The notes beneath the pieces were generated by a model. That model was not told the origin of the DNA, ran no database searches, and worked only from the letters and a program-made list of their open reading frames with translations. A stretch of DNA of 36,767 nucleotides, from NCBI GenBank assembly GCA_011772495.1, contig WVZL01000028.1, forward strand, positions 1-36,767, in the 5' to 3' direction. Position 1 is the stretch's first letter. Each line of letters starts with the position of its first letter. Positions 25,081-33,023 of this stretch are shown piece after piece. The DNA is from Candidatus Aminicenantota bacterium. GTDB taxonomy: Bacteria; Acidobacteriota; Aminicenantia; Aminicenantales; Aminicenantaceae. Position numbers and translations under genes: made by a program.

Positions 25081-25839
25081 TCATTTCATCGAGCGGCTGT
25101 AATAAAACTTGGTAAAGGCTTGATAGACCTTTTGCAGGTGGTCTTTTTCAACTCCTTTAACGTTGGGAGAAACAAAGGTGGGAGGAAGCTTGCCTTTCTT
25201 GGCCAGGATGGAGCCAATCTCGGCTACCAGGGACATGGCTATGGAGACAGCTGTCACAGTAGAACCAGCCGCCACTTTCTCAATTTGACCGACATCAACC
25301 AAAGCATCCTCAGGTGGAACACCATTATCAATGGCGATATCAGCAATATCGGGAAGCATCTTGCCAGAAGGATGAGTCCTGGGAGCAATCTTGGCGTTCT
25401 CAAGAGAAGAAACACAGATGACTTTCAACCCCTTCTCTTTGGCTTCCAGGGCGACTTCAATCGGAGCAGTATTCAGTCCTCCATGTGAAAACACCAGCAT
25501 ACAATCCCGCGGCTCCAAGGGATAACTCTGCAAAAAAACTTCAGCGTATCCTTCCTGTCTCTCCAGCCATAAGAGCTCCCGTGCCCCTCCTGGACCGATG
25601 ACATTAAACCACATCAATCTCGGGTCATAGAGCGGAAAAAATCCGATAAAGCTTCCATACCTGGGGAAAATATCAAGAACAGGTATGGCGGAATGACCAC
25701 TCCCGAACATATAGATCCTGCCCCCTTTCTCTACCGCTTCAGCCATGATTCCTGCCGCTTTTTTTATTTTTTCTATTTCTTTGGTTTTGATTCTCTCCAG
25801 GATCTCTTGAATACGGTTCAAATAATCAATAGCTGCCAT
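25081..25839 (-). CDS. SIS-domain sugar-phosphate binding protein (UPF0309-like)
   Basis: 252 residues. ATG 25839 with AAGGAG 7 bases upstream is chosen over TTG 25845. It has a single SIS (sugar isomerase) domain: GGRIYMFGSGHSAIPVLDIF holds the Ser/His-rich phosphosugar loop (residues ~40-60), and LVFSHGGLNTAPIEVALEAK the second loop. It most resembles the UPF0309 group of uncharacterised sugar isomerases. It lies 79 bp after the ROK kinase, so it probably uses the phosphorylated sugar made by it. Isomerisation or epimerisation of an amino-sugar phosphate is the likely reaction; direct evidence is lacking. It is not a GlmS or MurQ, as the extra domains and length do not match. Confidence 0.8.
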   Translation of the reverse strand: MAAIDYLNRIQEILERIKTKEIEKIKKAAGIMAEAVEKGGRIYMFGSGHSAIPVLDIFPRYGSFIGFFPLYDPRLMWFNVIGPGGARELLWLERQEGYAEVFLQSYPLEPRDCMLVFSHGGLNTAPIEVALEAKEKGLKVICVSSLENAKIAPRTHPSGKMLPDIADIAIDNGVPPEDALVDVGQIEKVAAGSTVTAVSIAMSLVAEIGSILAKKGKLPPTFVSPNVKGVEKDHLQKVYQAFTKFYYSRSMK

Positions 25840-25918
25840 GGCCAATCTCCTTTTAGATTTTCTTGCCTCAAAAAAAGCTTTATTCCTGAATCAAGATCAA
25901 TGATATCCGTTCATTCTT

Positions 25919-26887
25919 CTACTCTACCTGATCCCAGGCTAGTTTTCCGGCTCCGTAAAGTCCAGCATCCTCTCCCAGGCTGGATAACTCAATCCTCACC
26001 TTCTGAGCTGCCAAGGGCTGAGCCCATTTCTTAAACTCGTTCCTTACAGGCTCAAGAAACACCTGTCCTGCCTGGAAGAGGCCGCCTCCCAGGACCACCA
26101 TCTCTGGATTCAGGATACTGACGATATTGGCAATCCCCATGCCCAGAAATCTTATGGCGGAATCAATGACTTTGTTGGCTACTGGATCGTTCTGCTGGGC
26201 TGCCTCAACAACTGTTTCGGCGGTGATATTCTCGATGTTTCCCTTCACCATTCCTGTCAGGAGCGAGGATTCTCCAGCCCTTACGAACTCTCTGGCCTTT
26301 CTGGCCACTGAATTCCCGGAAGCTTCAGCCTCAAAGCAGCCGATCTCTGAGTACTTGTCTTTTAATTCTGGACTCAGGGCAAACCAACCCACAGCCCCTG
26401 AAATGTCCTCGCTGCCGTGGCAGAGTCTTCCTTCTATGATTAGGCCCGCGCCGATTCCTGTTCCCACAGCTAAAAAGACGACATTCTCCAGGCCTTTGGC
26501 TATCCCCTGCCACTGCTCGCCTGACACGTAGGCACTGCGGTCACTTTCCAGGGTCAAGGGAAGCTTCACCTTCTCCTGCACCTTCTCTCGAAGAGGGAAT
26601 TCCTCCCAGCCAGGAATATTGGGAGCCCAGACCCGGCCGGTTCTATGAAAAACCACCCCCGGGATGTCAATTCCTATGGCCGCTAATTCTCCCTTTTCTG
26701 AGCGAGCGCACTCTTCTAGGGCAATGATGATGCCGATGATCTGCTCGGCAGGCTTTTCTGCTCTCGAACTATCGATGGCGACCTTGCCTTTACCAAGCAT
26801 ATTCCCTTCTGGAGTGAATAGGGCTGAAGAAATCTTGGTCCCCCCTACATCAACAGCGCCGCAAAATCTTTTCTTTTTCTCTTCCAT
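25919..26887 (-). CDS. ROK-family sugar kinase, zinc motif missing
   Basis: 322 residues. The phosphate-binding motif DVGGTK (13-18), catalytic Asp116 (LESDRSAYVSGE) and the adenosine-side motif VGTGIGAG (141-148) show an active ASKHA kinase. It should phosphorylate a hexose or N-acetylhexosamine in the cytoplasm; GlcNAc kinase (NagK-like) fits nagA/nagB in the same locus. Oddly, the zinc site is gone. The usual E-I-G-H is A-V-G-W (W168), and the C-x-C-G-x-x-G-C-x-E loop is reduced to EIGCFEAEASG with one Cys (C184). It heads the run kinase - SIS - MFS - ChbG - NagA, all on the minus strand. A ROK operator half-site is located about 125 bases upstream. Confidence 0.85.
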   Translation of the reverse strand: MEEKKKRFCGAVDVGGTKISSALFTPEGNMLGKGKVAIDSSRAEKPAEQIIGIIIALEECARSEKGELAAIGIDIPGVVFHRTGRVWAPNIPGWEEFPLREKVQEKVKLPLTLESDRSAYVSGEQWQGIAKGLENVVFLAVGTGIGAGLIIEGRLCHGSEDISGAVGWFALSPELKDKYSEIGCFEAEASGNSVARKAREFVRAGESSLLTGMVKGNIENITAETVVEAAQQNDPVANKVIDSAIRFLGMGIANIVSILNPEMVVLGGGLFQAGQVFLEPVRNEFKKWAQPLAAQKVRIELSSLGEDAGLYGAGKLAWDQVE

Positions 26888-27008
26888 ATCAACCTCTACA
26901 ACTATATCTTATCCAGGTTCTTTTTAAATCCTTAATTTACATTCTATAATAGACTCTCTCAATAATTAGCACCTAAAATGTTAATAAAATGGCATCATAT
27001 GAATTTTC

Positions 27009-27020
27009 GTCAACTAACGA
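27009..27020. promoter_or_regulatory. Possible ROK operator half-site before the kinase operon
   Basis: gtcaactaacga matches gtaaactaacaa of the palindrome at 15240-15251 in 10 of 12 positions. The other half of the palindrome is degenerate here. It lies about 120-130 bases upstream of the ROK kinase start and overlaps a TTGACG hexamer on the minus strand. Confidence 0.35.
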
Positions 27021-27029
27021 GTTTTGTGA

Positions 27030-27278
27030 ATGAATCTGAAGGAATGGAGGAAGCGACTTTGAAGATTTAGCCTTTCCGAGCCGTTCTTCGAGGGAATCCG
27101 ACAGTGTCGGATCCGAGGACTGTGTGAGCACGGGGTGAGCCATCAAGCGGTGTCTAGAACAGCTGAGGGAGATGGAGCGGGAGAAAGAAAAACGAGCGGA
27201 GTTCCGCAGGACCGAGAAGGTTGGGGAGGAAATGGCGCTAAAAATCTGAACGGAGCGAAAGCATTCCTTCAGATTCAT
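27030..27278. repeat. 249-bp element bounded by perfect 17-bp inverted repeats
   Basis: atgaatctgaaggaatg at 27030-27046 is repeated in exact inverse at 27262-27278. Further pairing continues inward with interruptions: agatttagcc (about 27063-27072) against ggcgctaaaaatct (27235-27248), and cctttccgag (27071-27080) against accgagaagg (27211-27220). A perfect small palindrome, atccgacagtgtcggat, sits at 27096-27112. The whole can fold as one branched hairpin. No target-site duplication is visible at its ends. Remnants of a helix-turn-helix-like reading frame (EHGVSHQAVSR, then CLEQLREMEREKEKRAE after a frame change) are on the + strand. It could be a MITE-like element, a structured RNA, or a decayed gene fragment. 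Confidence 0.6.
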
Positions 27279-27288
27279 CTGTACTCTT

Positions 27289-29619
27289 TCACTCCTTTTC
27301 CAAAGCTACAACCCAGACTTCTTTAGGCTCTAAAACCTTTTTCATGACGACTCGATTGTCTTGGACGAGAAGGGAAATGACCTGCTTTGATTCCAGATCT
27401 CTGGCTGAATAATTCTTGCTTCGAGCTGAAATCGCAAATTTCGCTTCAGTCTTCTTGTCCCCTCGATTAAAGGCAAAGAAAACCTTGAAGTCTTTTCCCT
27501 CCAGGGTTCTGGCATCCACAAAAACATCTTGTTCCGAAGAGGTCACTTTGACCTGGGTAGGTATTTCGAGCCACTGGGCCAATCCGGCGAAAAATTTTGC
27601 GTTGGCAGGATTTTTGAAATGATGATAAGCAGACCCGATGAAGGAACCGACGATGATCGCCTTGCCTTTTCCGTAGAGAGCATAGACAATGGCTGGTTTT
27701 CCGTTCTCGAATTCAGCCAAGACCTGACTTCGGTCGTTGATCAATTCAAATCCTTCCTCGAAAAAAAGAGCGTCCAAAGCATCTCCTTCTTTCAGAAGAG
27801 GAAGTGATTCGTGAGAGGCGTTTATCTTGATCTTCGAGGTCTTCGGCAGCGGCATGAGATAAGACTCTCGGCAGCCAAAGACTTCATGCAGCCCTCCCCC
27901 GGGAATGATATCGCTGGAGAAGCCCCGTTCATCATTCCATCCACACCGCGCTTCAGCCACCATAACACCTCCAGCTTTTACATAACTAATAAGGGCTTTG
28001 ATATGGGGTTGGGACATCATCACTGGATAAGGGACGACCAGTAGCTTATACTGGTTCAGTCTGCCAGGGACAAGATCCATGACATGGAGAAAGTCCACTA
28101 TCATGTTCTGTTCGTAAAAAGCCCTGTATACTCCTTGGAGAGATTCACTCAGGTTGTTGTAGCCGATGGGCTGCCCCTCACCCGTGTACTGCTGCTGGCC
28201 ACCCACCATATGGGATAAAGGATTGTAGAGAATGGCAATCTCTGCTTTCGGAGGCTGACCGCGGAGAAACAACTCCTTATTTTCGGTGATGACTTTAGCC
28301 ACTTGACCAGCCACACGGGCTCTCTCAGTGACTTTTCCGTCCAATTCAACCAGTCCGTAGCCACCAGATTCATAGCCTGAGATCATGGGATAATAGGCAT
28401 AGATGTTGATCCCCTTAGCTCCGTAAGCCACTGCAGTCCAGATCCAATCTCGAAGGTCCTCTCCTACCACTGGAACACTCATCTTCAGGCCAAAGACGCC
28501 GTAGCCTGCCTGCAACTCTCCCACATAAAAGCCGCCGTTCTTTAGGCCCATGGAGCGGGCAAAATCATGTCCAGATGCCCTGAAGAAAGCGGGCCAGGGT
28601 TTGATCGTCCAGGCGTGTTTGGGATAGATCGAAACACCATAATAATCCACGCTATCTGCCATCAGGCGGTCATCAGGAGTTCCATTCCAATTCGGCTTGG
28701 AAAACAAACCGGGAATAGCTGAATGGCTGGTGATCACACTTTGAGGGACCACTGATCTTACTGCCTCCGCCTTTAGAGCTAGGTCTTGAGCCAATTTATC
28801 GACGATGAAATTTTTCCAGTCAATATAATCCGTATAGGTAAGAATCGTCCCGAATCGAGGGGGCTCTACCTCCTTCCAATCTTGAAAAGTGCGGTACCAG
28901 GCTTCATTCAAATTATCCAGGGTATGATATTTTTTCTGGAGCCATTCGCGAAAACGGGCCATAGTGGAATGGCAGTAACAGAACTGCATATAGGCAGCAT
29001 TCCCCAAATGATAAACTTCAGCCCAGTTGATGATATGAGGTTCACTCCATAAGTCCCATCCGTAAAAAGCTGGCTTGTCCTTCACGGCTTTGGCTGCTTC
29101 AGAAAAGAATCTTAAAATCTTCTTTCTCACCTCGAGATGGTCAAAACAAAACCCGGGCGACGCCTGGGATTCCACAGCCAGGCTGTTACTGGCAACAAAT
29201 TTTGCATCAGGGTGTTTGAGCCCAACCCAATCAGGAGCAGAATCGATGTAGACCTGAACGATAACTCTCAAGCCAACCTCTCCTGCTAAATCCGCAAGAG
29301 TCTCAAGGGTCCGGAAATCATACTTTCCCTCTTGCTTCTCATTGGCAGTCCATTCCACCCAGCAGCGAACCGTATTGAAACCCAAGTCTTTGATCTGCTC
29401 CAGGTCTTTTCTCCAGAGATGGATTTTCTTAGGAGTCACAGTTTCCAGCATAGGTGCCCTGGCCTTGCCTCCAGCATACCAGACAGAAACTGGATAATGG
29501 TCTCTTGTCTTCTCAGAGGAAAGGACTTCATCGAAAGAAAAACCCAGGAGCATAAAAATCCCCAGGAGCAGATAAGCGAATAAGTGATTTTGTCGGAACA
29601 CATTCCTGTTTATTCTCAT
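27289..29619 (-). CDS. GH42-like beta-galactosidase-type glycoside hydrolase, exported
   Basis: 776 residues with an N-terminal signal or anchor (~12-33). The (beta/alpha)8 barrel begins at ~45 (FNTVRCWVEWTANEKQEGKY is the GH42/GH5-type entry strand). The acid/base is E193 in YGWDLWSEPH and the nucleophile E368 in FYVGELQAG. From ~460 comes a glutamine-amidotransferase-like alpha/beta domain (EIAILYNPLSHMVGG, YVKAGGVMVAEARCGWNDER), equal to the trimerisation domain of GH42, then a small beta domain at the end. GH42 enzymes cleave beta-galactosides and a few other beta-glycosides; the linkage here is not known. AGGAGG lies 10 bases upstream of ATG 29619. It is 105 bp after GH18 and ends next to the inverted-repeat element. 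Confidence 0.83.
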   Translation of the reverse strand: MRINRNVFRQNHLFAYLLLGIFMLLGFSFDEVLSSEKTRDHYPVSVWYAGGKARAPMLETVTPKKIHLWRKDLEQIKDLGFNTVRCWVEWTANEKQEGKYDFRTLETLADLAGEVGLRVIVQVYIDSAPDWVGLKHPDAKFVASNSLAVESQASPGFCFDHLEVRKKILRFFSEAAKAVKDKPAFYGWDLWSEPHIINWAEVYHLGNAAYMQFCYCHSTMARFREWLQKKYHTLDNLNEAWYRTFQDWKEVEPPRFGTILTYTDYIDWKNFIVDKLAQDLALKAEAVRSVVPQSVITSHSAIPGLFSKPNWNGTPDDRLMADSVDYYGVSIYPKHAWTIKPWPAFFRASGHDFARSMGLKNGGFYVGELQAGYGVFGLKMSVPVVGEDLRDWIWTAVAYGAKGINIYAYYPMISGYESGGYGLVELDGKVTERARVAGQVAKVITENKELFLRGQPPKAEIAILYNPLSHMVGGQQQYTGEGQPIGYNNLSESLQGVYRAFYEQNMIVDFLHVMDLVPGRLNQYKLLVVPYPVMMSQPHIKALISYVKAGGVMVAEARCGWNDERGFSSDIIPGGGLHEVFGCRESYLMPLPKTSKIKINASHESLPLLKEGDALDALFFEEGFELINDRSQVLAEFENGKPAIVYALYGKGKAIIVGSFIGSAYHHFKNPANAKFFAGLAQWLEIPTQVKVTSSEQDVFVDARTLEGKDFKVFFAFNRGDKKTEAKFAISARSKNYSARDLESKQVISLLVQDNRVVMKKVLEPKEVWVVALEKE

Positions 29620-29724
29620 TCTATTTTTTCCTCCTAAATTATTCTAACCATATTATTTTTTTATCAGACTCTATGTTATAGCTCAACAATTCGGCAACAC
29701 TTTTTGGGTGTCATAACCGAATTT

Positions 29725-30840
29725 CTATCTTCGTTGAGAAGCTTTTTTCTTGATCTTAAATTCTTCTCCTACCACCTCTAGCAACAAGGAAGAACCTTGA
29801 TAATAATCCTCGCTAATTTCCCAAACGATCACGCCGGCGACCTCTTTTTCTTTGACGTATCTGCATTTAAGGGCCACAGATTGTTCGTCATCGAAGCAAA
29901 TGATCTCGGTATTTTCAGGATTCCGGATGTAAGGGACCTTGGCACAATCGTCCCAGATACGAGACCATCCAGCGTTCATAAGATTCAGTATCTCCTTGTA
30001 TCCGTATTGTTGACTTTTCTGGAATCTCTGGTATAAGCCGCTGCAGTCGAAAGACCGGCCATAAAAGGGTATTCCCAGCAATAACTTTTCTTTAGGGACC
30101 TGGCGGCTCAGGTAATACTCATAGCTGTCATCTGCAGAGCCGCAGGGATCATTGTTGCAGGTGTAAAGAGGAGAATTATGACCTGAGTGGTCGCTCCACT
30201 CGCCGTGGAAGTCATAGGTCATGCAGCCCACATAGTCAAAATATTCCATCACCTCTTCGAAATTTATCCATCGGGCCCAGTAATCACCAGCCGGGGTGGC
30301 CGTAGTCAAGAGGAGAGGAGGATTCTGCTCTTTCAGCGCAGCCGAGAGCTCTTTGGCCAGGTAGACAAAATTTTGCTCTTCCTCAGGATTGGAAGGATAC
30401 TCCCAGTCTATATCAACGCCATCATAGTTGTTGGTCAAGCAGAATTCGAGTACCTGGTTGATGAACCTCTCTCTGTTGCCTGCGACAGAGGCCATCCCAG
30501 GAAATCCTTCGCAATTTCCCCATCCTCCTATACTCATGATGACCTTGACATTGTTAGCATGGGCAGTCTCGACCAATTCAGGATAGACATAATCTTCCTC
30601 CACGATCAGATTGCCATCAGAATCTGGTTTAGTAAACGCGTGAGCAAGAAAGGTTAAGTATTTGTACTGGATTTTACTGCAATCAAAGGTGTCTTTTTCC
30701 CAGGAAGGATAGTATCCGATCACTACTTTAGATAGATTTTCCTCCACAGGAGAGGTGTTAATGATAAGGCCTTTACATAATATAAGGCTGAAGATGATTA
30801 TCAACCCCAGGATGATTCTAGACTTCCAGCCTCTACTCAT
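29725..30840 (-). CDS. GH18 chitinase / endo-N-acetylglucosaminidase
   Basis: 371 residues with an N-terminal hydrophobic segment (10-27) that serves as a signal or anchor. The GH18 barrel shows SIGGWG (103-108), the catalytic DGVDIDWEYP (D140, D143, D145, acid E147) and MTYDFHGEWS (M207-Y209-D210), all needed for substrate-assisted cleavage of beta-1,4-GlcNAc links. A chitin-insertion-like part follows (LLGIPFYGRSFDCSG). No chitin-binding module is present, so short chains or glycan cores may be preferred. AGGAGG stands just before ATG 30840. It would generate GlcNAc oligomers for GH20 and the TonB receptor. Located 93 bp after the GH105-like gene. Confidence 0.92.
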   Translation of the reverse strand: MSRGWKSRIILGLIIIFSLILCKGLIINTSPVEENLSKVVIGYYPSWEKDTFDCSKIQYKYLTFLAHAFTKPDSDGNLIVEEDYVYPELVETAHANNVKVIMSIGGWGNCEGFPGMASVAGNRERFINQVLEFCLTNNYDGVDIDWEYPSNPEEEQNFVYLAKELSAALKEQNPPLLLTTATPAGDYWARWINFEEVMEYFDYVGCMTYDFHGEWSDHSGHNSPLYTCNNDPCGSADDSYEYYLSRQVPKEKLLLGIPFYGRSFDCSGLYQRFQKSQQYGYKEILNLMNAGWSRIWDDCAKVPYIRNPENTEIICFDDEQSVALKCRYVKEKEVAGVIVWEISEDYYQGSSLLLEVVGEEFKIKKKASQRR

Positions 30841-30933
30841 TCTTCCTCCTTCTCAATCTTAGAATTCGCTTGGCAACTCTCTATCCTTCCAGTTTACCCG
30901 GCTCTAATAAAGGTGCAATTCTCCAAATATCAT

Positions 30934-31986
30934 TTATCCAGCGCTGGCTGCTGCTTCCATCAGCAGGAAAAAGGCCTGACCTTCGGTGGCCGTTCCAGGC
31001 AATTCAAAGGTTGGCGCCCCGCAAACGTCCTGAACCAATCCATACTCATCCACTTTCTCATGCGCCGCCTTTCTCATCCTCTCTGCATGTTTACTGTAGG
31101 AGGGATCTAACCACCCTCCCTGGAGACCACGGTATATGGAGTAAGCAAGCATTTGAGCCAGATTCGCCTCCACAAAGGTCTTCGGATTGTCCACCACATC
31201 GTGGAAAAGCCCATCCTGGCGTTGGAAAGCGAGGCAGCCATCGATGACATCTCTTACATACCCAATAAGTCGTTTTTTCTCCTCTGTCATTTTCTTGGGC
31301 AGTGCTTTTATTACTCTGGACATGCCGGCAGCAGCCCAGCCGTTGCCCACTCCCCAGAAATCCTTTCGCTCAAAATCATTAATACTATCGTCCCAAATGT
31401 GAGAGAAGAGCTTTTTCTCTGGATTCCACAGCAGTTTCCTGAATCCCTCGATCTGCTTCAATGCCTCATCGGGATGACCGGCCACAGCGATGAAAGGAGG
31501 CGCCATGTACATGGAGTCAATCCACACCTGTGGTTTATTTGCAATATGGTACAAGGTGCCCTCTTTTGTCTTGGGCGCTTTGTGCAACAGATAATCAAGC
31601 ATTCCCTCAGCCGCTTTTTGAAGGGAGGGATCACCCGTAATCTTTGCAGCATACAGAACAGGCTCGCCGTTGGCGGCAGGATCGGTCACACCTTGATTGG
31701 CGCTTATAACAGCCAACCGACCATCCTCAAGCTGCCTCAGAGCAGCCTCCTTGGCCATCAGAATGACCAGCTCTGTTTCCTCCATTTCCAGCAGAGCCTG
31801 GGCAGCCACGCCCTGCTCCCACGCATGCCTCTGCATGGTCAACATGGCCAGTTTTACTTTTTCGATTCTCTCCTTCACATTTTTGGCAGCGCCTTGCCCA
31901 GGAATTCCCCTATCCAAAAAAACAAAGCTCGCTCCAGTCGCAGCTCCGTATGACAGCGATGTCTTTAAAAATTTTCTTCTTTCCAT
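30934..31986 (-). CDS. GH105/GH88-like (alpha/alpha)6 hydrolase with Tat signal
   Basis: 350 residues. The N-terminus MERRKFLKTSLSYGAATGAS is a twin-arginine signal, so the folded enzyme is exported. The (alpha/alpha)6 domain matches unsaturated rhamnogalacturonyl/glucuronyl hydrolases. H147 (TLYHIANKP) and catalytic Asp157 (QVWIDSMYMAPPF) are conserved, as is the W-x-x-GNGW motif (W211, G214-W217). However, the residue corresponding to the YteR Arg213, which binds the uronate carboxylate, is Val213 (FWGVGNGW), so the substrate may not be a uronide. GAGGAG lies three bases before ATG 31986. Divergent from nagB, with a 227-bp intergenic region. GH105 is the best assignment; GH88 is the alternative. 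Confidence 0.78.
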   Translation of the reverse strand: MERRKFLKTSLSYGAATGASFVFLDRGIPGQGAAKNVKERIEKVKLAMLTMQRHAWEQGVAAQALLEMEETELVILMAKEAALRQLEDGRLAVISANQGVTDPAANGEPVLYAAKITGDPSLQKAAEGMLDYLLHKAPKTKEGTLYHIANKPQVWIDSMYMAPPFIAVAGHPDEALKQIEGFRKLLWNPEKKLFSHIWDDSINDFERKDFWGVGNGWAAAGMSRVIKALPKKMTEEKKRLIGYVRDVIDGCLAFQRQDGLFHDVVDNPKTFVEANLAQMLAYSIYRGLQGGWLDPSYSKHAERMRKAAHEKVDEYGLVQDVCGAPTFELPGTATEGQAFFLLMEAAASAG

Positions 31987-32002
31987 GTTCTCCTCACTCT
32001 AC

Positions 32003-32018
32003 GTATTTGGCAAAATAC
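32003..32018. promoter_or_regulatory. Palindrome upstream of GH105-like gene
   Basis: gtatttggcaaaatac is a perfect 6+4+6 palindrome 17 bases upstream of the GH105-like start. It resembles the TATTTTGC...-type halves of NagC/Mlc operators and shares CGTATTTGGYAAA with the site at 10553-10567. It could act as an operator or as a hairpin in the leader. Confidence 0.35.
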
Positions 32019-32139
32019 AAAATAATCCAGACAATTGTCAACGGGATACAACACCCTACTCCCCATTTCATTGATTTTCTTAGTAAAATAAATAACCTTA
32101 TGCAAGCTCGAATTAAGTGTCTTGTGCCCTGAAATAGAC

Positions 32140-32171
32140 TTGATTTCTAGTCATAACCAACTTAATATAAT
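32140..32171 (+). promoter_or_regulatory. Possible nagB promoter
   Basis: A perfect TATAAT at 32166-32171 lies 42 bases before the nagB ATG. The nearest -35-like hexamer is TTGATT at 32140-32145, but the 20-base spacer is too long for a standard promoter, so an activator or another -35 may be used. The Shine-Dalgarno of nagB is weak. Confidence 0.3.
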
Positions 32172-32213
32172 TGAATAATCGACAAAATTTAGCGATGTAA
32201 CTGGATCATCGAA

Positions 32214-33023
32214 ATGGAAATCATCATCAAAGAGGATTATGACCAAATCTGCGAAGAGGCCGTCACGATCATCCACCAAACCTGGAAAAAGAAAAACGAT
32301 TTAGTTCTTGGACTGCCTACGGGTAGGACTCCTCTCGGAGTATACAACCGGCTCATCGAATTAAACCAAAACCAGGAAATCGACTTTTCTCGGGTCGTCG
32401 CTTTTAGTCTAGATGAATATTTGGGGCTGAACAAGGATCATCCGCAAAGCTTTGCCTATTACATGGAGAAGAATTTTTACCGGCACATCAATATCAAGAA
32501 AGAAAACATCTTTCGCCTGGAAGGAACTCCGAAAGATGTTGACCGCCACTGCCAGGAATATGAAGAGAAGATCAAATCTCAAGGAGGACTCGACGTTCTG
32601 ATTCTGGGTATCGGAAGAAATGGCCACATCGGATTTAATGAACCGAGCTCTTCGTTATCCTCACGAACCAGAGTCAAAACCTTGGCTGAGGAAACCGTCG
32701 AGGTCAATTCTCGCTTCTTCGAGAACAAGGACGAAGTCCCACGCTTTTGTTTGACCATGGGGATCGGCACTATCATGGAATCGAAGATGATCATCCTCCT
32801 GGCTTCGGGCGAAGACAAAAGCGAAGCCGTACAGAAAAGCATGGAAGGTCCGGTCACAGCCTCAGTGCCAGCTTCGATCCTCCAGCTTCATCCTCAAGCC
32901 AAAATTATTATCGACCAGAAAGCGGCCTCGCGACTCATCAGGAGAGATTATTACCAGTGGGTATACAGGAATAAAGAGAGAGTCTCTGATTTTTTAGAAA
33001 GAAAAAAAACGATCTCCGATTAA
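32214..33023 (+). CDS. nagB: Glucosamine-6-phosphate deaminase
   Basis: 269 residues, the normal length. It converts GlcN-6-P to fructose-6-P and ammonia in the cytoplasm, completing GlcNAc catabolism started by the kinase and NagA. Family motifs are clear: GLPTGRTPLGVY (phosphate loop), D67 in FSLDEYLG (proton acceptor), and LGIGRNGHIGFNEP with H138 and E143. The position equal to Asp141 of E. coli is Asn136, as in Bacillus NagB. No C-terminal allosteric extension is seen. It is the only sugar gene here on the + strand in this part. Its TAA shares the palindromic TTAA with the stop of the convergent aldo/keto reductase. No convincing ribosome binding site precedes ATG 32214. Confidence 0.94.
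   Translation: MEIIIKEDYDQICEEAVTIIHQTWKKKNDLVLGLPTGRTPLGVYNRLIELNQNQEIDFSRVVAFSLDEYLGLNKDHPQSFAYYMEKNFYRHINIKKENIFRLEGTPKDVDRHCQEYEEKIKSQGGLDVLILGIGRNGHIGFNEPSSSLSSRTRVKTLAEETVEVNSRFFENKDEVPRFCLTMGIGTIMESKMIILLASGEDKSEAVQKSMEGPVTASVPASILQLHPQAKIIIDQKAASRLIRRDYYQWVYRNKERVSDFLERKKTISD

Larger units (their letters stand above)
26888..27288. other. Spacer with promoter region and structured element
   Basis: These 401 bases hold no intact gene. The part next to the kinase (26888-27029) is A/T-rich and should contain the promoter of the kinase operon. On the minus strand GTTAGTTGACG at about 27018-27008 combines a repressor half-site with a -35-like TTGACG, but no good -10 follows at 17 bases. 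The remainder (27030-27278) is the inverted-repeat element described separately. Confidence 0.5.

Noticed and set aside
26973..27278. 101-codon frame on the - strand across the inverted-repeat element
   Set aside because: Low-complexity Ser/Arg-rich translation that starts inside one inverted-repeat arm and reads through the other; better explained by the base composition of the element.
29695..29711. Short hairpin acac...gtgt after GH18
   Set aside because: Only 4-5 bp of stem and no T-run; too weak to call a terminator.
31153..31953. 266-codon open frame on the + strand
   Set aside because: Antisense to the well-supported GH105-like gene; no ribosome site and no recognisable domain.
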